A stretch of DNA of 64,000 bases from Conchocele bisecta (lineage: Eukaryota > Mollusca > Bivalvia > Lucinida > Thyasiridae): positions 3,536,160-3,600,159 of the forward strand of contig CM055275.1 in NCBI GenBank assembly GCA_029237695.1, written 5' to 3'. Under the pieces are notes generated by a model. That model was not told the origin of the DNA. It saw nothing but the letters and a program-made list of their open reading frames with translations, and made no database searches. A program made the position numbers and the translations under genes. This document shows, in pieces, positions 12,580 to 23,968 of this stretch. Each line of letters starts with the position of its first letter. Position 1 is the stretch's first letter.

Positions 12580-12910
12580 ACGAGATGTTTGTTTGTTTGT
12601 TGGGGCTTAACGGCATATCAACAGCTAAGGTCATATAAGGCCGGGTCAATGGGTTCAGTACTTATTCCCATACATCAGCTGTACAAATGGGTGGGGGGAA
12701 TCCCAAAATCTGAACTGAATATTTACAATAAAAAGACTATATTCAGCCGTGCAATCATAATAATCCTGATCTGATGCCAGGTCCTCGCCACAGCGGAATC
12801 ACTGGGCCCCCTCCCAAGAGCAGCAGGATCAGTAATAATATTACTACTTTTATAATGGGCAATAACCCAATTCAACTCCCAGGTAACAAAAGAGCAAAGG
12901 TAAAAACGTA
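12580..12910 (+). repeat. Dispersed SINE-like repeat, copy 2
   Basis: It starts with a (GTTT)n stretch and GGGGCTTAACGGCATATCAA, passes through a GGTCATATAAGGCCGGGTC block, and continues into the segment shared with 8430-8705. The simple-repeat start and dispersed copies fit a SINE-type family; no tRNA head was clearly identified. Confidence 0.65.
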
Positions 12911-13004
12911 CCCTAGGGCCAAAACAGGCAAATCGTGATTCCTATAAGGAGGAAACCGAGAAATGATCGCATGGTCCACCATAGTTGTGCCATCTTTTCA
13001 GTGC

Positions 13005-13235
13005 ATAACATGTGGCTGTTACTGGAGAAATGGGGCTTATGGGCTTTGCGAACAGTGAAGATCCAGATCAGCCTGTGCATCCGCACAGTCTGATCATGAT
13101 CTGCACCGTTCACTATTCCATAAATGAAACACCCATCATGCTTCTAACAGGCTACAGGAGTGTGCTATTTGATCAGGAGCTACACTGGTCACAAATCACA
13201 GAAACCCCATTTCTCCAATCACAGCCACATATGTA
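13005..13235. repeat. GATCCAGATCAG foldback repeat, copy 1
   Basis: The ends TGTGGCTGTTACTGGAGAAA and CCATTTCTCCAATCACAGCC are inverted repeats. The interior carries AAGATCCAGATCAGCCTGTG and GCACAGTCTGATCATGATC. Relatives occur at about 30197-30285, 37464-37550, 50093-50205, 52386-52606, 55014-55240 and 61676-61922. Confidence 0.75.
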
Positions 13236-13304
13236 GAGCTCATATAATGATTACTGAGCGAAATCGTGTAAAACCACTGTGATAGCCACCAGTGTGTCAC
13301 ATTT

Positions 13305-13749
13305 TAAAGGTACATGCCCACTCAGTAGGAACAAAATGTTCTTTATGGGAATTAAATAAGTGTATAATTGTGTCACTATTTCACCAGTTCTAAAGATTAT
13401 GAGTGGCCGCTATACATATATCAGGCTAGTTTTATATGCAAATGAGGCATGGTATTTTTTAATTATTTATGCTAATTAAATACGTCACCTGAAAATATAA
13501 TATTTTCGACAGATTATAAAGTATGATAATTGCACATCAACAAATACATACAGAGTATAAATAGTTAATGTCGGTTAACATTTTATGGAAAAACGGTTAT
13601 CGCCCATGATATCAGTGTGGAAAGTTACGTCTGATATAAACTGTATAATAATGCCAATCAGTACGTGGGGTAATGGTGAATGAATGTTTGTTTTGCCAGA
13701 AAATGTCTCAGATGATGTCTCTCATATAAAGAACATGTTGTACCTTTAA
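13305..13749 (+). mobile_element. Foldback MITE family R2, copy a
   Basis: About 445 bp starting TAAAGGTACATGCCCACTCA and ending near GTACCTTTA. Internal landmarks shared with other copies are CATATGCAAATGAGGCATG, TTTTCGACAGATTATAAAG, CGTTAACATTTTA, GATATCAGTGTGG and ACGTGGGGTAATGGTGAATG. Other copies: 14311-14792, 17834-19097 (split), 23969-24403, 39186-39848 and 48580-48714 (partial). No coding capacity, so it is non-autonomous. Confidence 0.85.
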
Positions 13750-13874
13750 GACACCCTATCAAATGGATACTAGATACACGAATAATCGTGCTTCTAATGT
13801 CGGATGCATATGCGTATTCGAGGGACCGGTGAAAAGACGTAAAACACTAATCAATCAATCACGCAATAACGCAC

Positions 13875-14304
13875 TTTATCCCGTCAACACAGTGCGTATG
13901 TGCCGTGAAACACGGTGCCGTGAAACATTTTTGATATCCTGTCAATACGACCTAATCACCACGTATGCATATATGCGGTGACTGGGGTTACTTTTTTGCA
14001 TTTTAAAGCCATTTGTAGGTGTTGACGGGATAAATAGAATAGTACGTTAGTACCGTGAATGGGAAAATATCTGCCGAGCACACCCCGTTTCCGTGCCATG
14101 CCAGATATTTTTCCCATTCACGGCACTAACCTACTATTCTATATATCCCGTCAACACATACAAATGGCTTTAAAATGCAAAGAAAATAACCCCAGTCACC
14201 GCAAATATTCATACGCAGTGATTAGGTCGTATTGACAGGATATCAAAAAAATGTTTCACGGCACCGTGTTTCACGGCACATACGCACTGTGTTGACGGGA
14301 TAAA
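13875..14304. mobile_element. Foldback MITE family R1, copy a
   Basis: Terminal inverted repeats TTTATCCCGTCAACAC / GTGTTGACGGGATAAA. The whole 430 bp is a near palindrome. An inner hairpin has arms around ATAGAATAGTACGTTAG and CACGGCACTAACCTA. It begins about 125 bp downstream of MITE R2 copy a and is followed directly by R2 copy b. Confidence 0.88.
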
Positions 14305-14310
14305 ATGGAT

Positions 14311-14792
14311 TTAAAGGTACATGCCCACCCATAGGCACAAAATGTTATTTTTAGGAATTAAATAAGTGTATAATTGTGTCATTATTCCACCACTTCTACA
14401 AATTACGAGTGCCCCCTATACAGATATAATCATTTAGTAATATTTATTTTACTGGTAGTGACGCGCGGTGGTATCGGGATATTTTCATATGCAAATGAGG
14501 CATGATATTTTTGTATTATTAATACTAATTAAATGCGTCACCTAAAAAAATAATATTTTCGACAGATTATAAAGAGTGGTCATTGCACATCAAAAAATAA
14601 ATACAGAGAATAAACAGTAATGTCCGTTAACATTTTAAGGAAACACGGTTATCGCCCCTGATATCTGTGTGAAAATTTAAGTCCGATATAAAATGTATAA
14701 TATTGCCAATCAATACGTGGGGTAATGGTGAATGATTGTTATTTAACCAGAAAATGTCTCAGATGATGTCTCTGATATAAAAAAAACAGTTT
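14311..14792 (+). mobile_element. Foldback MITE family R2, copy b
   Basis: Same landmarks as the copy at 13305: TTTAAAGGTACATGCCCACC at the left, CATATGCAAATGAGGCATG in the middle, ATGTCTCAGATGATGTCTCT near the right. The far right terminus is missing or decayed. Confidence 0.85.
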
Positions 14793-14864
14793 GAGTCTAC
14801 TTTAATGTTCCAGCAACAACAAAGGTCATATAGAGAAGGGACCATAGTTTAAAGTTTCATGGGA

Positions 14865-14965
14865 TGAGGATTGAACTCACAAGCTTGATTTAGCTCAAGA
14901 GCAAGATCGAACTCCTTCTGTATTGAAGTCCAATGTCAAATCCGCGACACCACGGCTCATCCTAC
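14865..14965 (-). repeat. tRNA-related SINE fragment
   Basis: Read on the minus strand it has a tRNA-like head: CCGTGGTGTCGCGGATTTGA, an anticodon-arm-like TTGGACTTCAA and a B-box-like GAGTTCGATC at 14904-14913. A second B-box-like GTGAGTTCAATCC follows. The tRNA fold is too degraded for a working tRNA gene. Confidence 0.5.
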
Positions 14966-15555
14966 TAGGATTCTGAAGTAATTCAAGTTAGTCCCCAAAA
15001 TGAACTATTAGCGTGAAAAAAAACCCGGCAATTATACTGTTTTACACTTGATCCAGTATTTGTAAAACATAGCCTATTTCGAAATAATTTCAGAAATTTC
15101 CAGTAGCTAAAAATGGTAATTTTTTAAGTATTCCTAGCTCGGTTGGCGCTACTGATAGCAACTGTAGCAATTTCGCTACTAAAATACTCATATAAATACT
15201 AATATCTTGGAAATGTACATTTTAGCTACTAAATAATTCAGTTTTTATTTGAAAACGTACTATGTTTTTACAAATATTGGAGCAATTTATTATGTAAATA
15301 CAATGTAGTATGTACATATGTATTGTGTTTTTTGGCTATCTGTTCATTTTGGCTACTCATTTCACAATCCTCGCGCCATACTACAGTAGCCAAATAGCCA
15401 TATTTGAAATATTAGTAGCCAAATTTCCATTTCTGAAATATTAGTTGCCAAATGGCCATTTGAATAGCCAACTCGTTATTGCAACTATCCTGTTCATTTC
15501 CCCACGGAAGCCTCTATGTCTCCTTGATTTTGTAGGTCCAGTGTGACTTCTGGGT
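14966..15555. repeat. Low-complexity TAGCTACT / TAGCCAAAT region
   Basis: Loosely repeated words GCTACT, TTTGGCTA and TAGCCAAAT occur in both orientations between about 15100 and 15480, suggesting an old inverted array. No gene was recognised. Confidence 0.45.
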
Positions 15556-15960
15556 CAGTTATTTTTGCTGGATCAGCTAACTGCCCTGGATCAGCTAACT
15601 GCCTGTATCTGCAAACTGTTACCTCGATCAACTTCCTTCTCTGGATCAGGAAACTGCCCCGGATAAGCTAACATCCTTGGATTAGTTAGTTTTGTTGTGT
15701 CACTTTTATGAGCTGCATCATTTAATTTTGCTGGATCAGTTAATTGAAGCATATGAGGTAAGTGTCCACTAAGTTTACTGTATCAGCTGATTTTATCTGC
15801 ATCAACCACGTCGACTGGACCACTTAATATTGGGGAAGTACAGCTGGATCAGATAATTTTGTTGAATCAGCTAAGTATACTGAACCATTTGTATTTGCTT
15901 GATCAGTGAATTTTGCTGGATCAGCTAAGTCTACTGGATTATCTAACCATACCAGTAGCC
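15556..15960 (+). repeat. GGATCAGCTAA minisatellite
   Basis: About a dozen variants of GCTGGATCAGCTAAYTGCC or TTTTGCTGGATCAGTTAA follow each other at irregular spacing of roughly 25-40 bp. The core TGGATCAG is the best conserved part. Confidence 0.8.
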
Positions 15961-16620
15961 TATTTCAGCAACATTGCAAAGTATACTTTTCTAGCATACT
16001 GAAATGTTTGGGGTGCATTTGTGGCATTTTTTGTATGTTCTAAACTATATTTGTACGCATTTCCCATATGCGTTGATTATTTTGACAATTTCTGACACTG
16101 ATAATATTTGCATTAATCGAAAACATGGCCAATTTAACTATTTTTTTCACTACATATGTCAATTATATCATGTGGTTTGTGTCAATATATGAGTTACACT
16201 ACTATCTGACACTAACTATCATGATGAATTTGTAGTATACTTATCTGTAAGTAGACTGTATGTGGGTGTATTTCAGTGTATTTGGGTGTATTTGGGTATT
16301 TCGTGTGACCCATATTGTAGAGTGTCTTGTCATTTCATCCCTAATAGCTTTTCGTCATGGACTGCTTCGCCCTTGTCGCTAAAGATCACTAAAGTGTGTT
16401 GTCACTGCGGGAGAGACGTTTTGCTAAAGCCGTTAAGTTTAGATATAGTTTATTGCATATAAGTACAATGGGCTTGGGCTACAAGTTCTCACAACATTAG
16501 TTACAGCCCTTACCCAAGTATTTCAACAATACAGCAATTTAGCAGCAATGGCGATAAGTATACAGGTATATGTACATGGGTACAGCCAACTAATCATGTG
16601 GTATATATATGTTTGCATAA
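15961..16620. other. Spacer, no gene seen
   Basis: AT-rich single-copy-looking DNA. Open frames near 16004 and 16262 are short and have no recognisable motif. A short GGTGTATTTGGGTGTATTT direct repeat lies at about 16265-16300. Confidence 0.4.
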
Positions 16621-16985
16621 CCAAGGTGCATGATCACGTGGTTACAACAACGTCGCCCTCTCCAAAGTAAGTATTATTCGATATTTTCATTAATATGAAA
16701 ACGCGTCTTCATGAGCTGCATTTGGTGGTCTAAGGAGTTTGGCAAAGACTTATGTCGTTCTTGCGAAGAATCGATTTCCGTGTCGGAGACACGGAAATCG
16801 ATTCTTCGCAAAAAAGACAGACGTTTGGGCGAAAATACAGAGACCACCAAATGCAGCTGATCAAAACGCGTTTGATGCGCCATATTTCATCAAAATCCGT
16901 TACGTAATAAGGACACTATAAAAGAATACGTACTTTGAATCGATACTTGTTGTTGTTGTTAGTACCACGTGAGCATACACCTTGA
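16621..16985. mobile_element. Foldback MITE family R5, copy a
   Basis: Inverted ends AAGGTGCATGATCACGTGGT and ACCACGTGAGCATACACCTT. It has inner inverted arms around GAAAACGCGTCTTCATGAGC and ATCAAAACGCGTTTGATG, and a central hairpin CGATTTCCGTGTCGGAGACA. Other copies: 19430-21566 (carrying insertions) and 28735-28920 (half). Confidence 0.85.
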
Positions 16986-17403
16986 TAACGCACAAAAAAA
17001 AAAATCGGATAGAAAGAGAGAGAAAGTGTGGATAGTGAGACGAGATTGGGAGAAAGAATGAAAGAGTTATGTGTCACAATGTACATATATTATACAAGCG
17101 AATGCATCGACAGTGTATCCTGCAGCTGATTTCCGTGTTATTATTACCAGCTGGTACAGGATGATGATGGAAAATGGAAATCATCCGATCGAGCTTGCGT
17201 CCCAGGCATCCGCCAACTCAACTTTCGTAGTTTTAATATACTATTGCACAGCTTTGAAAATAACAGTATTGCAATCGTTGTTATTCAGGTATGCCATGCA
17301 AAAGCATATTCGCGTTTAGAGGATAAAATTGTCGCAGTGACTGGCGTAAAATCAGACGTTGCGCGTGATATTTATTTTCTATTCAAAGAAGTAGTGTCCT
17401 ATG
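16986..17403. other. Spacer, no gene seen
   Basis: It contains an A-tract and AGAGAGAGAAAG purine stretch (about 16990-17060), then DNA with one open frame of about 80 codons and no recognisable family features. Confidence 0.4.
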
Positions 17404-17650
17404 GGCTGTTTCACTAAACTTCGTACGACTAAAATGTTCGTAAGTGCAGATTTAGAAATAGTCTGTAAAAAATCAATTTGTGGATTTACATTTACTGAGC
17501 ATAGGCTGCATGCATATGCAGCCTATGCTCAATACATGTAAGTCCAATAATTGTTTGCAAGAACACATAGTTAATGTGAAATTTACAGATTTACATAATT
17601 TTGAACTTACGAACATTTTAGTCGTACGAAGTTTAGTGAAACGGACCCCT
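17404..17650. mobile_element. Foldback MITE family R3, copy a
   Basis: Inverted ends TTTCACTAAACTTCGTACGA and its complement near 17620-17649. The centre is an exact hairpin around GCATAGGCTGCATGCATATG. Other copies: 25528-25760, 25796-25966 (half), 38784-38940 (half) and 49818-50060 (with a different centre). Confidence 0.87.
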
Positions 17651-17833
17651 GCATCATCTACAACTTCAATCACTACATTTGCAGTAAGCAGTTTCTCTGA
17701 TATTGTTATTGCAAATATCACAATTAAGACTGCTACATTTATTTCTAATTCTTGCATACATAACGGATAACAATCGATTTCCCTCTAATATGTCGGTATA
17801 TTATATTCAGATATACAAGGATATTAAACATGT

Positions 17834-19097
17834 TAAAGGTGCATGTCCACTCAGTAGGTTATAATATTATATACGGAGACAGATAGTTTTCTATATTCTG
17901 TAGATATGACATTTTCTGGCAAACTAAACATTCATTCACCATGACCCCACGTATTGATTGGCATTATTATACATTTTATAGCAGACGTAAATTCCGACAC
18001 TGATATCAGGGACAATAACCGTGTTTCCTTAAAATGTTCTTACTATTAATTTTATTATCTGTATTTATTGTTTGATGTGCAATGATCATACTTTATAATC
18101 TGTCGAAATATTATTTGTTCAGGGGACGCATTTGATTAGTATAAATAATTAAAAAATATCATGCCTCATTTGCATATAAAAATAGTCTGATACCACCGCG
18201 CGTCACTATCAGCAAAATACATATTACTGAAGGTAGTATCTCACTGGGCTGCGACAGCTCGCGACTAGTTTGAGACACACAATTGCGAGAAAATACGCGA
18301 ATTAGCGACAATTTTCACTTGGAATCACACTCAATTGGTACTCACGACGATGTTGCAAGAATGTCGCACGAACTCCCGGCGGAATTTGGGCCAAAATTCG
18401 CCGGGAGTCCGCATAGATGTCTCGCGAATGTCGAGCGACATTCGCGCAACAAATTTGAGAATTGTTTGCACTTGCGATTGCTGTATAATATTTATGTCTC
18501 TGGTATATAGTTGTTGGGCGCATGCTATGCGTGACAATTGAGAAATCGCAGTTTATTCTCAATTTATTCGCAATTTTGTCGCGCTCCCAGGGGTCCCAGG
18601 GCAGTTCGCGCCTGTCTCGCACCCGGAATGTCCGATTCTCATTTTTGTCTTCTATCAATCACAATTTAGTTTCATAGGTCGCCAACCCCTCACAAAGTTG
18701 TCTCACATTTCTGCACTTTCTGACTCACGGAAACTAAATTGAGAAGGATTCGAGACGGATTCGAGACACCCGCGACGACACTGTGACTACTTGAGAGAGA
18801 ATATTTGTCGCGCAAATTTTTTTGAACATGTTCAAAATTCCAACGACACGAGAGCGAAGCTCTGCGACTCACACGAGGAAATTGAGACCCCTGCGAACGT
18901 TTCGAGACATTTTGGAAATTCCCTCGCGAATGCCGTTCACAATTTGTCGCCAACAGTCGCAGCCTAGCTTAAACGATTATATCTGTATAGCGGGCACTCG
19001 TAACGTTTAGAACTGATGGAATAGTGACACAATTACACACTTATTTAATTCCTGTAGATAACATTTTGTGCCTACTGAGTGGGCATGTACCTTTAAG
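17834..19097 (-). mobile_element. MITE R2 copy c, split by an insertion
   Basis: R2 sequence in reverse orientation occupies about 17834-18226 and resumes at about 18970-19097, where TATATCTGTATAGCGGGCAC and TGCCTACTGAGTGGGCATG match the reversed left part of the other copies. Aligning the halves with copies a and b leaves about 740 bp of foreign DNA in the middle. Confidence 0.8.
18227..18969. mobile_element. TCGCGAC-rich insert within MITE R2
   Basis: The insert has short inverted ends GGGCTGCGAC / GTCGCAGCC. It is built from repeated short words in both orientations: TCGCGAA, TTCGAGAC, TTGAGAC, AATTGTCGC, ATTCGCG. It is much richer in CpG than its surroundings. Open frames on both strands overlap fully and look like repeat by-products. 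No transposase domain was seen. Confidence 0.65.
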
Positions 19098-19569
19098 CTG
19101 TATACTATTTATGCCACTGGTATATAGTTGTTGGGCGCATGTTTTGAAGTGTCTAAATATCTACATTTCTCAGCAACGGATCAGTTTTATTCCAAAGTTG
19201 TACCGAAGATGGTATGAACATATCGTAATATTGTGGAAAGCTTACTGATTTTAAGCAAACAACAACATCGCGCGATCCGGGTTTCTGTTTCTGAATTGTG
19301 TTGTTTTCATATTCTAATTGTTTCAACATTTACATTAACAAACGATGTGTCTGAAATGAACCTGTAATACTGTCGTCAGGTTATTGACATTAACGATCAG
19401 TCATGACAAAATCATATGTGATAAACAAGGTGCATGATCACGTGGCTAGAACAACAAAAACACTGGCTGAAGTGTTGAAAGTGTGCCCACTCCAAAGTAA
19501 GTATTATTTGATAATTTCCTTAATATGCAACGGAATTTGATGAAATACGGCGCAGCAAACGCGTCTACA

Positions 19570-20340
19570 GGTTAGAAGACACCAAATGGTGCGAAACCGC
19601 CCAGGGTGTATGCAAAAGTAGTCCGGTATAAAAAAATAGTGCGGGTGTTTTGAGGTCACAGACACAGTTTGCTTGCAAATCTTGATCCATTACTACCCAG
19701 TTTCACTTGAGGAACATTTTGGGGTGCCTTTAACACCAGTTGTCAGCATATTTGTAGCATTTGAAAGAAAACACTGAACCTGTTGGTCACTTGATATTGA
19801 TGGACAATTAACATGATTAAGAAGTTCGGGAAAGTGGCGCGACATCGCGACGCTGTTCCAAAATTTGCCAAATTTAGGCGTAAGTGTATTGTTTTCACAT
19901 ATCGGTATAGTACCAATACACTAGTACTCAGAAAACATTGTTTTTCCTTTCCTCCTGTGTCATAAAGCAAATTTCTTGACTGACCGTTCCAAGCCAGTAC
20001 CCTTTTGTCTGTCGACCATTCCAGAGTGGCATACATGTTGGTATAGTTTCAGTGATGAGTCTTTATATGTAGAATGGTTAGCTATAACACTATTTAGGGT
20101 AATTTTATGTGATTTTATGGAGATTTGTGCTTTTAATTCATCATCTATTAAAATTCTCCATAGTTCTGTAGTAGCTCAATTTAAGGAAGAATGTGGACAG
20201 TCACATGGTGGAGTTACACAGCTGCTGTGTGACAACCATTTGAGATATTTGCTCCAAATTTGGTACTGTATCCAGGAATAGAAGCTAGTTTTGAATAGTG
20301 AATATTGTAGAATGATTTGTAGTGGGACTGGTACACTTAT
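19570..20340. repeat. GGTTAGAAGACACC repeat, unit 1 plus spacer
   Basis: The left 225 bp matches units 2 and 3 (TGCAAAAGTAGTCCGGTATA, then GAGGAACATTTTGGGGTGCC). The remaining 540 bp is not shared with them and lacks the right terminal TTTGGTGGTGTCTAACC. It could be a longer relative or a chimera. Confidence 0.65.
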
Positions 20341-20810
20341 AGGTTAGAAGACACCAAATGGTGCGAAACCGCACAGGGTGTATGCAAAAGTAGTCCGGTA
20401 TAAAACAATAGTGTTTTGAGGTCACAGATACCGTTTGCTTGCAAATCTTGATCCATTACTACCCAGTTTCACTTGAGGAACATTTTGGGGTGCCTCTAAC
20501 ACCAGTTTTCAGCATATTTGTAGCATTTGAAAGAAAACACTGAACCTGTTGGTCACTTGATGTAAACGGAGTTTCCGTGGCCAAAAAATGTACACAATAT
20601 TGGAGGATATGACAAGGTTGGATTTTTCTTTTTTAGGAGTAAGTGAACCCATTGTTTAGTTCATGCAGCACCAGCACAGACTGGATGCAGGTCATGTACA
20701 AGTGGGTCCCACAACATCCATACGAATAGTGAAAGTAGGAGAGACTGTCCTTATTGGATGGCATTCGGTTAAATTATATAGTAAAACTATTTGGTGGTGT
20801 CTAACCTATA
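20341..20810. mobile_element. GGTTAGAAGACACC element, unit 2
   Basis: About 470 bp with inverted ends AGGTTAGAAGACACCAAATG and TTTGGTGGTGTCTAACC. There is no coding frame of note. It abuts unit 3 with only a few bases between. Confidence 0.8.
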
Positions 20811-20812
20811 AA

Positions 20813-21253
20813 GGTTAGAAGACACCAAAAGTAGTCCGGTATAAAAAAATAGTGAGGGTGTTTTGAGGTCACAGACACCGTTTGCTTGCAAATCTTGATC
20901 CATTACTACCCAGTTTCACTTGAGGAACATTTTGGGGTGCCTTTAACACCAGTTTTCAGCATATTTGTAGCATTTGAAAGAAAACACTGAACCTGTTGGT
21001 CACTTGATGTAAACGGAGTTTCCGTGGCCAAAAAATGTACACAATGTTGAGGATATGACAAGGTTGGATTTTTCTTTCTTAGGAGTAAGTGAACCCATTG
21101 TTTAGTTCATGCAGAACCAGCACAGACTGGATGCAGGTCATGTACAAGTGGGTCCCACAACATCCATACGAATAGTGAAAGTAGAAGAGACTGTCCTTAT
21201 TGGATGGCATTCGGTTAAATTATATAGTAAAACTATTTGGTGGTGTCTAACCT
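20813..21253. mobile_element. GGTTAGAAGACACC element, unit 3
   Basis: Nearly identical to unit 2, sharing ACAAGTGGGTCCCACAACAT, except for a deletion of about 30 bp after the left end. It points to recent local duplication or repeated insertion at one site. Confidence 0.8.
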
Positions 21254-21707
21254 GAATTCATGAGCTGCATCTGGTGGTCTTGGGACGTCGGCACAGACTT
21301 GTGTCGTTTTTGCGGAGAATCGATTTCCGTGTCAGTATTACAAGAAACACGGAAATATATTCTTCGCAAAAACTACAGAAGTTTGGGCCAAAGTACCGAT
21401 ACCACCAAATGCAGCTTAACAAGACGCGTTTGAAACGCCATATTTCATCAAAATCTGTTACATAATGACACTATAAAATAATACGTACCTTGAATCGAAG
21501 GCGCTTCTGGAAATTTCAGTAATTGTTGTTGTTGTTGTAACCACGTGATCATACACCTTGATAAATAACACCAAACAAAGCATGACAATAACACACTCTT
21601 TGACACATACTCCATCTGAAACAAGTATTTGCTTGTTAAATGTGATGGGACGCTATGTTTTAAATCATGACCGTACTTCGACAGCTACATTCAAATCGAT
21701 ATGAAAT

Positions 21708-22150
21708 TTTATCCCGTCAACACAGTGCGTATGTGCCGTGAAACACTGTGCCGTGAAACATTTTTGATATCCAGTCAATACAATTTTTGCATTTTAAAGC
21801 CATTTTTAGGTGTTGACGGGATAAATAGAAAAGTAGGTTAGTGCCGTGAATGGAAAAACATATCTGGCGCGGCACGGAAACGGGATGTGCTCGGCAGAGC
21901 CTCGCCCATCCCGTTTCCTGAGCCTTGCCAGATATTTTTTCCCATTCACGGCACTAACCTACTATTCTCTATCTATTTTCCTTATTTCTCAACCAAAGTA
22001 TATGTTGTGACCATCATTTCTCATTTGAACCGTCTCGGCGAGACGGTTCAAATGGTGGTCACTACATATACTTCTGATGAGAAATAAAGAAATTCTTCAG
22101 CCTTGTCAGATATTTTTTTTCCATTCACGGCACTAACCTATTCTCTATAT
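21708..22150. mobile_element. Foldback MITE family R1, copy b
   Basis: Starts TTTATCCCGTCAACACAGTG. It contains the nested hairpin with arms TTGAACCGTCTCGGCGAGAC and its complement, which also occurs in the copies at 37915, 47390 and 48138. Confidence 0.85.
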
Positions 22151-22239
22151 ATTTAACTGGCATGAATATACAGCTCAGACTAAGCCAATCAAGCTGTTTG
22201 ATTTGAAGAATTTTTAAATAAAGAAATTTGCAAATATTG

Positions 22240-22620
22240 GCAAGATTAGCGCATACGTTAGTGTATGCAAAATAAACATTTTTCATCATTTGAGAGAGAA
22301 GTGAAATTATTATGTTTTGGAATGCGGTGCTCAGTAGCCTATGTCATCAAAATTGCAAAGTATGCTTATCTAGTATACTTTGAGAGAGTAATCATTTATT
22401 TTCCCCGAAATGCATTATTTCATATAGAACTAACAACGGCATATATTTGATGATTAAAAGGATGCAGAATTATTATAATGAATTTATTACATTATCACAG
22501 CCAGAATTTATCCTTAAATTGAACATTTCTCCCTCAAAGTATACTTTACTAGATAAGTATACTTTGCAATGTTGGTGAAATATGCTACAGATCAGGGAAT
22601 TTGGCTACAATGTAAAAACA
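22240..22620. mobile_element. Foldback MITE family R4, copy a
   Basis: Landmarks AAAGTATGCTTATCTAGTAT, CTTTGAGAGAGTAATCATTT and, reversed, TCCCTCAAAGTATACTTTAC. Other copies at 23115-23670 and 50315-50640. Confidence 0.8.
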
Positions 22621-23114
22621 ATATTCCTTTTGATAATATTGAAATCTTATCAAAATTTAAGAATGAGCCTTCTCGGAGATTGACTCTGAAACATGGCTAG
22701 ATAGCTTGGAAATGATCTAACTAAGAAAACAAAAGTTAAATTTTTAAAATCAGTCCAGTATTTCTGAAATTATAAAAATGCCCCTCTGTGAAGATAGGAT
22801 TTAACACGGGGACATTTTTTTTTTCGCAATAAAATCAATATTTGACCAAATCTCACGAAATAAAAAGAAGGTTCATTTTAAAATTTTGCTTTAATTTAAT
22901 ATTACCGATACAAAATATTGTTTTTGCATTGTTTATATGACTGTACAATTTGGGCAGGTTTCGTGAAATAGACAGTAGTTGTAACACATAACTCTACAAA
23001 GCGCCCATATCGTCCGTCGCTTTCAACCTATCCCAAGCTGTTATCCCTGAACTCTGACCTCGATTATCTAAGGTACATACGGGACGCTATGACACATGCG
23101 GATAAGATAGACCT
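22621..23114. other. Spacer, no gene seen
   Basis: AT-rich DNA. It contains AATCAATATTTGACCAAAT and AGTTAGATTTT-like words related to the repeats near 47.8 and 49.6 kb, so part of it is probably a decayed copy of that element. Confidence 0.45.
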
Positions 23115-23670
23115 GTAGCCGACCAAACTTGCAAAGCATACTTATCTTGCTAGGTACACGTTGAGGGAGAACTCTTCAATTTAAGAATACACTTAGAAAT
23201 TGTTAATATACTGAATTTATTACATTATCACAGCCATTATGGCTGTGATAATGTAATACATTCAGTATAATAATTCTGCATACTTTTAATCATCAAATAT
23301 ATGCAGTCTTATATGAAATAATGTATTTTGGGGATTTTTTTTTTATTTTGCAGCGATTACAAACAAGCGCGACAGCACTTAATATACAAATGCTTTCGTT
23401 GGCACAGATGAAGGCGCAAGGGCGGTCATTAATGTGGGAGGAAACCGGAGTACCCTGAGGAAACCCACTTGTTTGATCTGGTGACCACCATACCACCTCA
23501 CATACTGCCGCGGCCGAAGATCGAACCCGGGGTCACATTGGTGAGAAGCGGGCTCGTTACCGATTGCGCTAATCGGACAACAATTATTGGGAAAATAAAT
23601 TATTACTCCCTCAAAGTACACTTTGGTAGATAAGTATGCTTTGCCATTTTTGGTGAAATATGCTACTGGG
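23115..23670. mobile_element. Foldback MITE R4 copy b with nested SINE
   Basis: R4 arms flank a palindromic centre (CATTATCACAGCCATTATGG). The right arm is interrupted at about 23333-23590 by a tRNA-derived SINE. Confidence 0.8.
23380..23584 (-). repeat. tRNA-derived SINE
   Basis: On the minus strand an A box (TTAGCGCAATCGG, 23560-23572) and a B box (GGGTTCGATC, 23519-23528) are spaced as in tRNA genes. Next comes a body with GTGGGTTTCCTCAGGGTACT and CGGTTTCCTCCCACATTAAT, a core shared by many invertebrate SINEs, then a T/A-rich tail in the direction of transcription. It probably carries a pol III promoter. Confidence 0.75.
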
Positions 23671-23968
23671 TATCGTACCTGGGTACATACATGTATGCTA
23701 TGCCAGTCCTAGGCCCTGGCAAATTTCCATTTCAAACACAGCCATTGTGATCAAACGGTCCTTATTTCGACAAGGAGTGTTGTATACGTGTACAGTGAAA
23801 CCTCTGTAAACCGAACACCATGATAATATGTGTTATCGTATTTTGAATAGTTTGGTTGGCAATTTATCTCAGATGTTAATACATTGTATATCGTATATCG
23901 CTTTATATCGCTAACATATCAAACAATCGGATAACCGATTGAAATAATCACTCTTCCATGCGTTACAT

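Larger units (their letters stand above)
19430..21566. mobile_element. MITE R5 copy b carrying nested elements
   Basis: The left end is CAAGGTGCATGATCACGTGG at 19430 with TCCAAAGTAAGTATTATTTG. The right end is TAACCACGTGATCATACACC before 21566. The R5 sequence is interrupted between about 19569 and 21254 by GGTTAGAAGACACC elements. Confidence 0.82.

Noticed and set aside
14880..14965. Functional tRNA gene on the minus strand
   Set aside because: Box-like words exist, but the acceptor and D arms do not pair. Better explained as a SINE head.
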